A stretch of DNA of 64,000 nucleotides from Pyrus communis (Eukaryota; Streptophyta; Magnoliopsida; Rosales; Rosaceae): the NCBI RefSeq assembly GCF_963583255.1, contig NC_084811.1, positions 19,114,088-19,178,087 of the forward strand, in the 5' to 3' direction. Position numbers and translations under genes: made by a program. The stretch's first letter is position 1; every line of letters starts with the position of its first letter. Below, in pieces: positions 62,286-64,000 of the stretch. The notes below the pieces were generated by a model, which saw only the letters and a program-made list of their open reading frames with translations, did no database searches and had not been told where the DNA came from.

Positions 62286-62518
62286 TTTCAAGTAAATGGA
62301 ATAATCAAACAAAACATTACATTTGTTTTCCTAAATGATCCAAACTTAAGGAAAAAGGAATAATCAAACAATACATTACTCACGGGCTGCTCATGTGTTT
62401 TTATGAAACATGTCGAGTATAACATTATTGGTAGATGATCATCAGTCCTATTTTTAAACATTTTGTAGGTACGGCACCTAGAAGACGAGTGCATGTCCAT
62501 GGTAGGAACCTCAGTTTT
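62286..62518. other. Short convergent intergenic gap between PICBP and the Dicer-like gene
   Basis: Only 233 bp separate two convergent stop codons. Both 3' UTRs must fit here or overlap. A direct repeat of AATAATCAAACAA(A/T)ACATTA occurs at about 62299 and 62359. Confidence 0.8.
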
Positions 62519-64000
62519 TTAGCATGTAAATTCACAATGTCTTTGAAGCTGTATGTCCGCTGGAAAATCCTTCAAACTTGTTTCTGTAGTTTCCTTCAGA
62601 GACCTCAAAACTTTTTTTTGAGCTAATTTACGTGCAGTTATCTTATTAGAAGCAGTTGATGTATGCTTGTATGTGACCCCTTCCGCTTCAACCTCTATTG
62701 TAACCATAGCTTCACCATTTTGGAAGCACTGGACAAGTTTCTGCACATTATAATGCTTTTTTTGGCAATAATCGTTGAAATCTCTTCCAGGATGGAGCCT
62801 CAACGTTTCTGGAGAAACCAAGGGCTCTAAGAGACGACGTATACTCTGAAAGACAATTTGTTTATCGTATCCAGAATCAACAAAAATTGCTCCCGCTAAA
62901 GCCTCAACAATATCCCCAAGTACCTACATAAAAGGGATTCTTATGAGCGTTATGGGAGTACAATATTCTACAACTCAGGTATCTCTAGTGTAAGCTTGTT
63001 AGGTAGGCATTTGTTGTAACATGGATAAAACAATAAAAAGTAGGAAAACGTAGGTGAAGTACCCTAAGTTTCCAGTCCTAGAATCGCTAAAAAATTCGTG
63101 GAGCTTAAAAGTTTAGCTCATAATGTTCGATTTTTTTTTTAAAACAAAAAAAAGAAGAAAAAAAAAAGTGCAGCAGAGGAATGATATGAGCATGATACGC
63201 ATTAGAAACTAACAGTGGTGAAGGATGTCTCAGATTCAAATCCAAAAGTTGATTCTGTAGATAGCAATCCAAAATTGTTAACAGTAGAGTCAATATTTCG
63301 GTGGACTATGTCCGAAGCAAGAATGTGCTCGTGTAATCCAGCCTTCACAGCAGATCGTGCATAACAATCGTTGTTCACAGAAGCAGACCTCATATCAGTT
63401 AAAAATCGTGGCGACATCATCCCAGGATACGTATAGTAAAAATAAGCAGTGATCATATAATCCAACACCGCATCACCAAGAAATTCTAGCCGCTGCACAA
63501 CAAAGAAGGTACATCTGAAAAGTTATGAACATATCATAGGACTTTAAAGTAACAAATTGCCTAAAAATTAACTGCAGATAGTCTCCTAGGAACTGTTTAA
63601 CTGACAATGAACATGAGCAGAATAAGCTGCTACGTTCGGGACTAAACTTTTATATAATAGATTCCACATTAAAGAGACCGAATCCAGCATACTTTGAAGT
63701 GACAAAAAATACATATTTATAAAAAGTAGATATGCATGGAAAAAGTTTCATCGTCATCGCATCATTGCACGCACCTGGTAACCTCCTGGCATGTAAGAAC
63801 CATGGCTTAGCGCTTCCACGAGAAGAGAAGGATCACAAAATTTGTAGTCAAGCAATGACTCTAAATGTCCGACATCAATGAGCTTCTCCGGCTGCACTTG
63901 TAAGTGCCTCTCATATCGTATGTGGTCTAAATCCACCTCTATACCAACCCAGTTCATGAAATATATGGCACCGAGTTCACCACCTGTTCTAAGAAATGCA
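62519..64000 (-). CDS. DCL2: Dicer-like protein, C-terminal part (probably DCL2)
   Basis: Ribonuclease III that cuts double-stranded RNA into small interfering RNAs. Three 3' exons are visible: 64000-63775 (continues beyond the window), 63492-63214 and 62923-62519, all phase 0, with GT-AG borders (donors GTGCGT and GTTAGT). They encode the second RNase III domain, with the signature QRLEFLGDAVLDY and the second acidic site in DIVEALAGAIFVDSG. A short C-terminal double-stranded-RNA-binding region (VTIEVEAEGVTYKHTST...ARKLAQKKVL) follows, then the stop at 62519. The upstream text (FMNWVGIEVDLDHI, LLVEALSHGSYM) and the short tail fit DCL2 better than DCL1, 3 or 4. Helicase and PAZ parts lie outside the window. 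At the exon 2/3 junction it reads ETSFTTVLGD, where Pro-Lys is usual. Confidence 0.83.

Overview
This window is nuclear DNA of a flowering plant. The evidence is split genes with plant-only products (a CML35/36-type calmodulin-like protein, the patatin-type lipase SDP1, a PICBP-type calmodulin-binding protein, a Dicer-like protein), AT-rich intergenic DNA, and layered LTR retrotransposons, SINEs and MITE-like elements. The style of the repeats and proteins suggests a woody eudicot, perhaps Rosaceae; that is inference, not proof.

Layout. 1-11365: a minus-strand Athila-type Ty3/gypsy element with one unbroken 1847-codon gag-pol frame. Its right LTR is complete and its left LTR is cut by the window edge. 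11366-13511: degenerate repeats, a foldback element and a GA-rich tandem repeat. 13687-14358 (-): four-EF-hand CML. 15395-27570: an old solo LTR (TSD TCACC) into which a young, complete Tekay/Del-type chromovirus inserted (18136-27553, TSD CGGGT). The chromovirus gag and pol share one frame broken by a single UAG. 28653-32388: a SINE, a hAT-like non-autonomous element and a second solo LTR of the same superfamily (TSD ACAAA). 33895-36623: small foldback elements and a decayed pair of direct LTR-like repeats with a MITE and a SINE between them. 37961-41427 (-): SDP1, three exons. 42471-49765: MITE-like DNA and a solo LTR holding a second, nested Athila-family solo LTR (TSD CTCCA). 50222-51669: an element with inverted repeats of about 240 bp carrying a broken host-gene fragment. 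51740-55500: a dead MULE with SWIM and OTU-like regions, itself interrupted by a hAT-like insertion. 57906-58136: a SINE with an 11-bp TSD. 58459-62285 (+): PICBP-like gene. 62519-64000 (-): 3' end of a Dicer-like gene, probably DCL2, convergent with PICBP.

The host genes are not an operon or pathway cluster. Two are calcium/calmodulin related (CML and PICBP), one mobilises seed oil (SDP1) and one makes small RNAs (DCL2). About half the window is transposon-derived, and every LTR retrotransposon whose strand can be read with confidence is on the minus strand. I found no clearly undescribed system. The most rewarding observations are the promoter-proximal minisatellite in the Athila LTR, the gag-pol stop codon, the gene-capturing inverted-repeat element, the OTU-bearing MULE, and the convergent PICBP/DCL2 gene ends.
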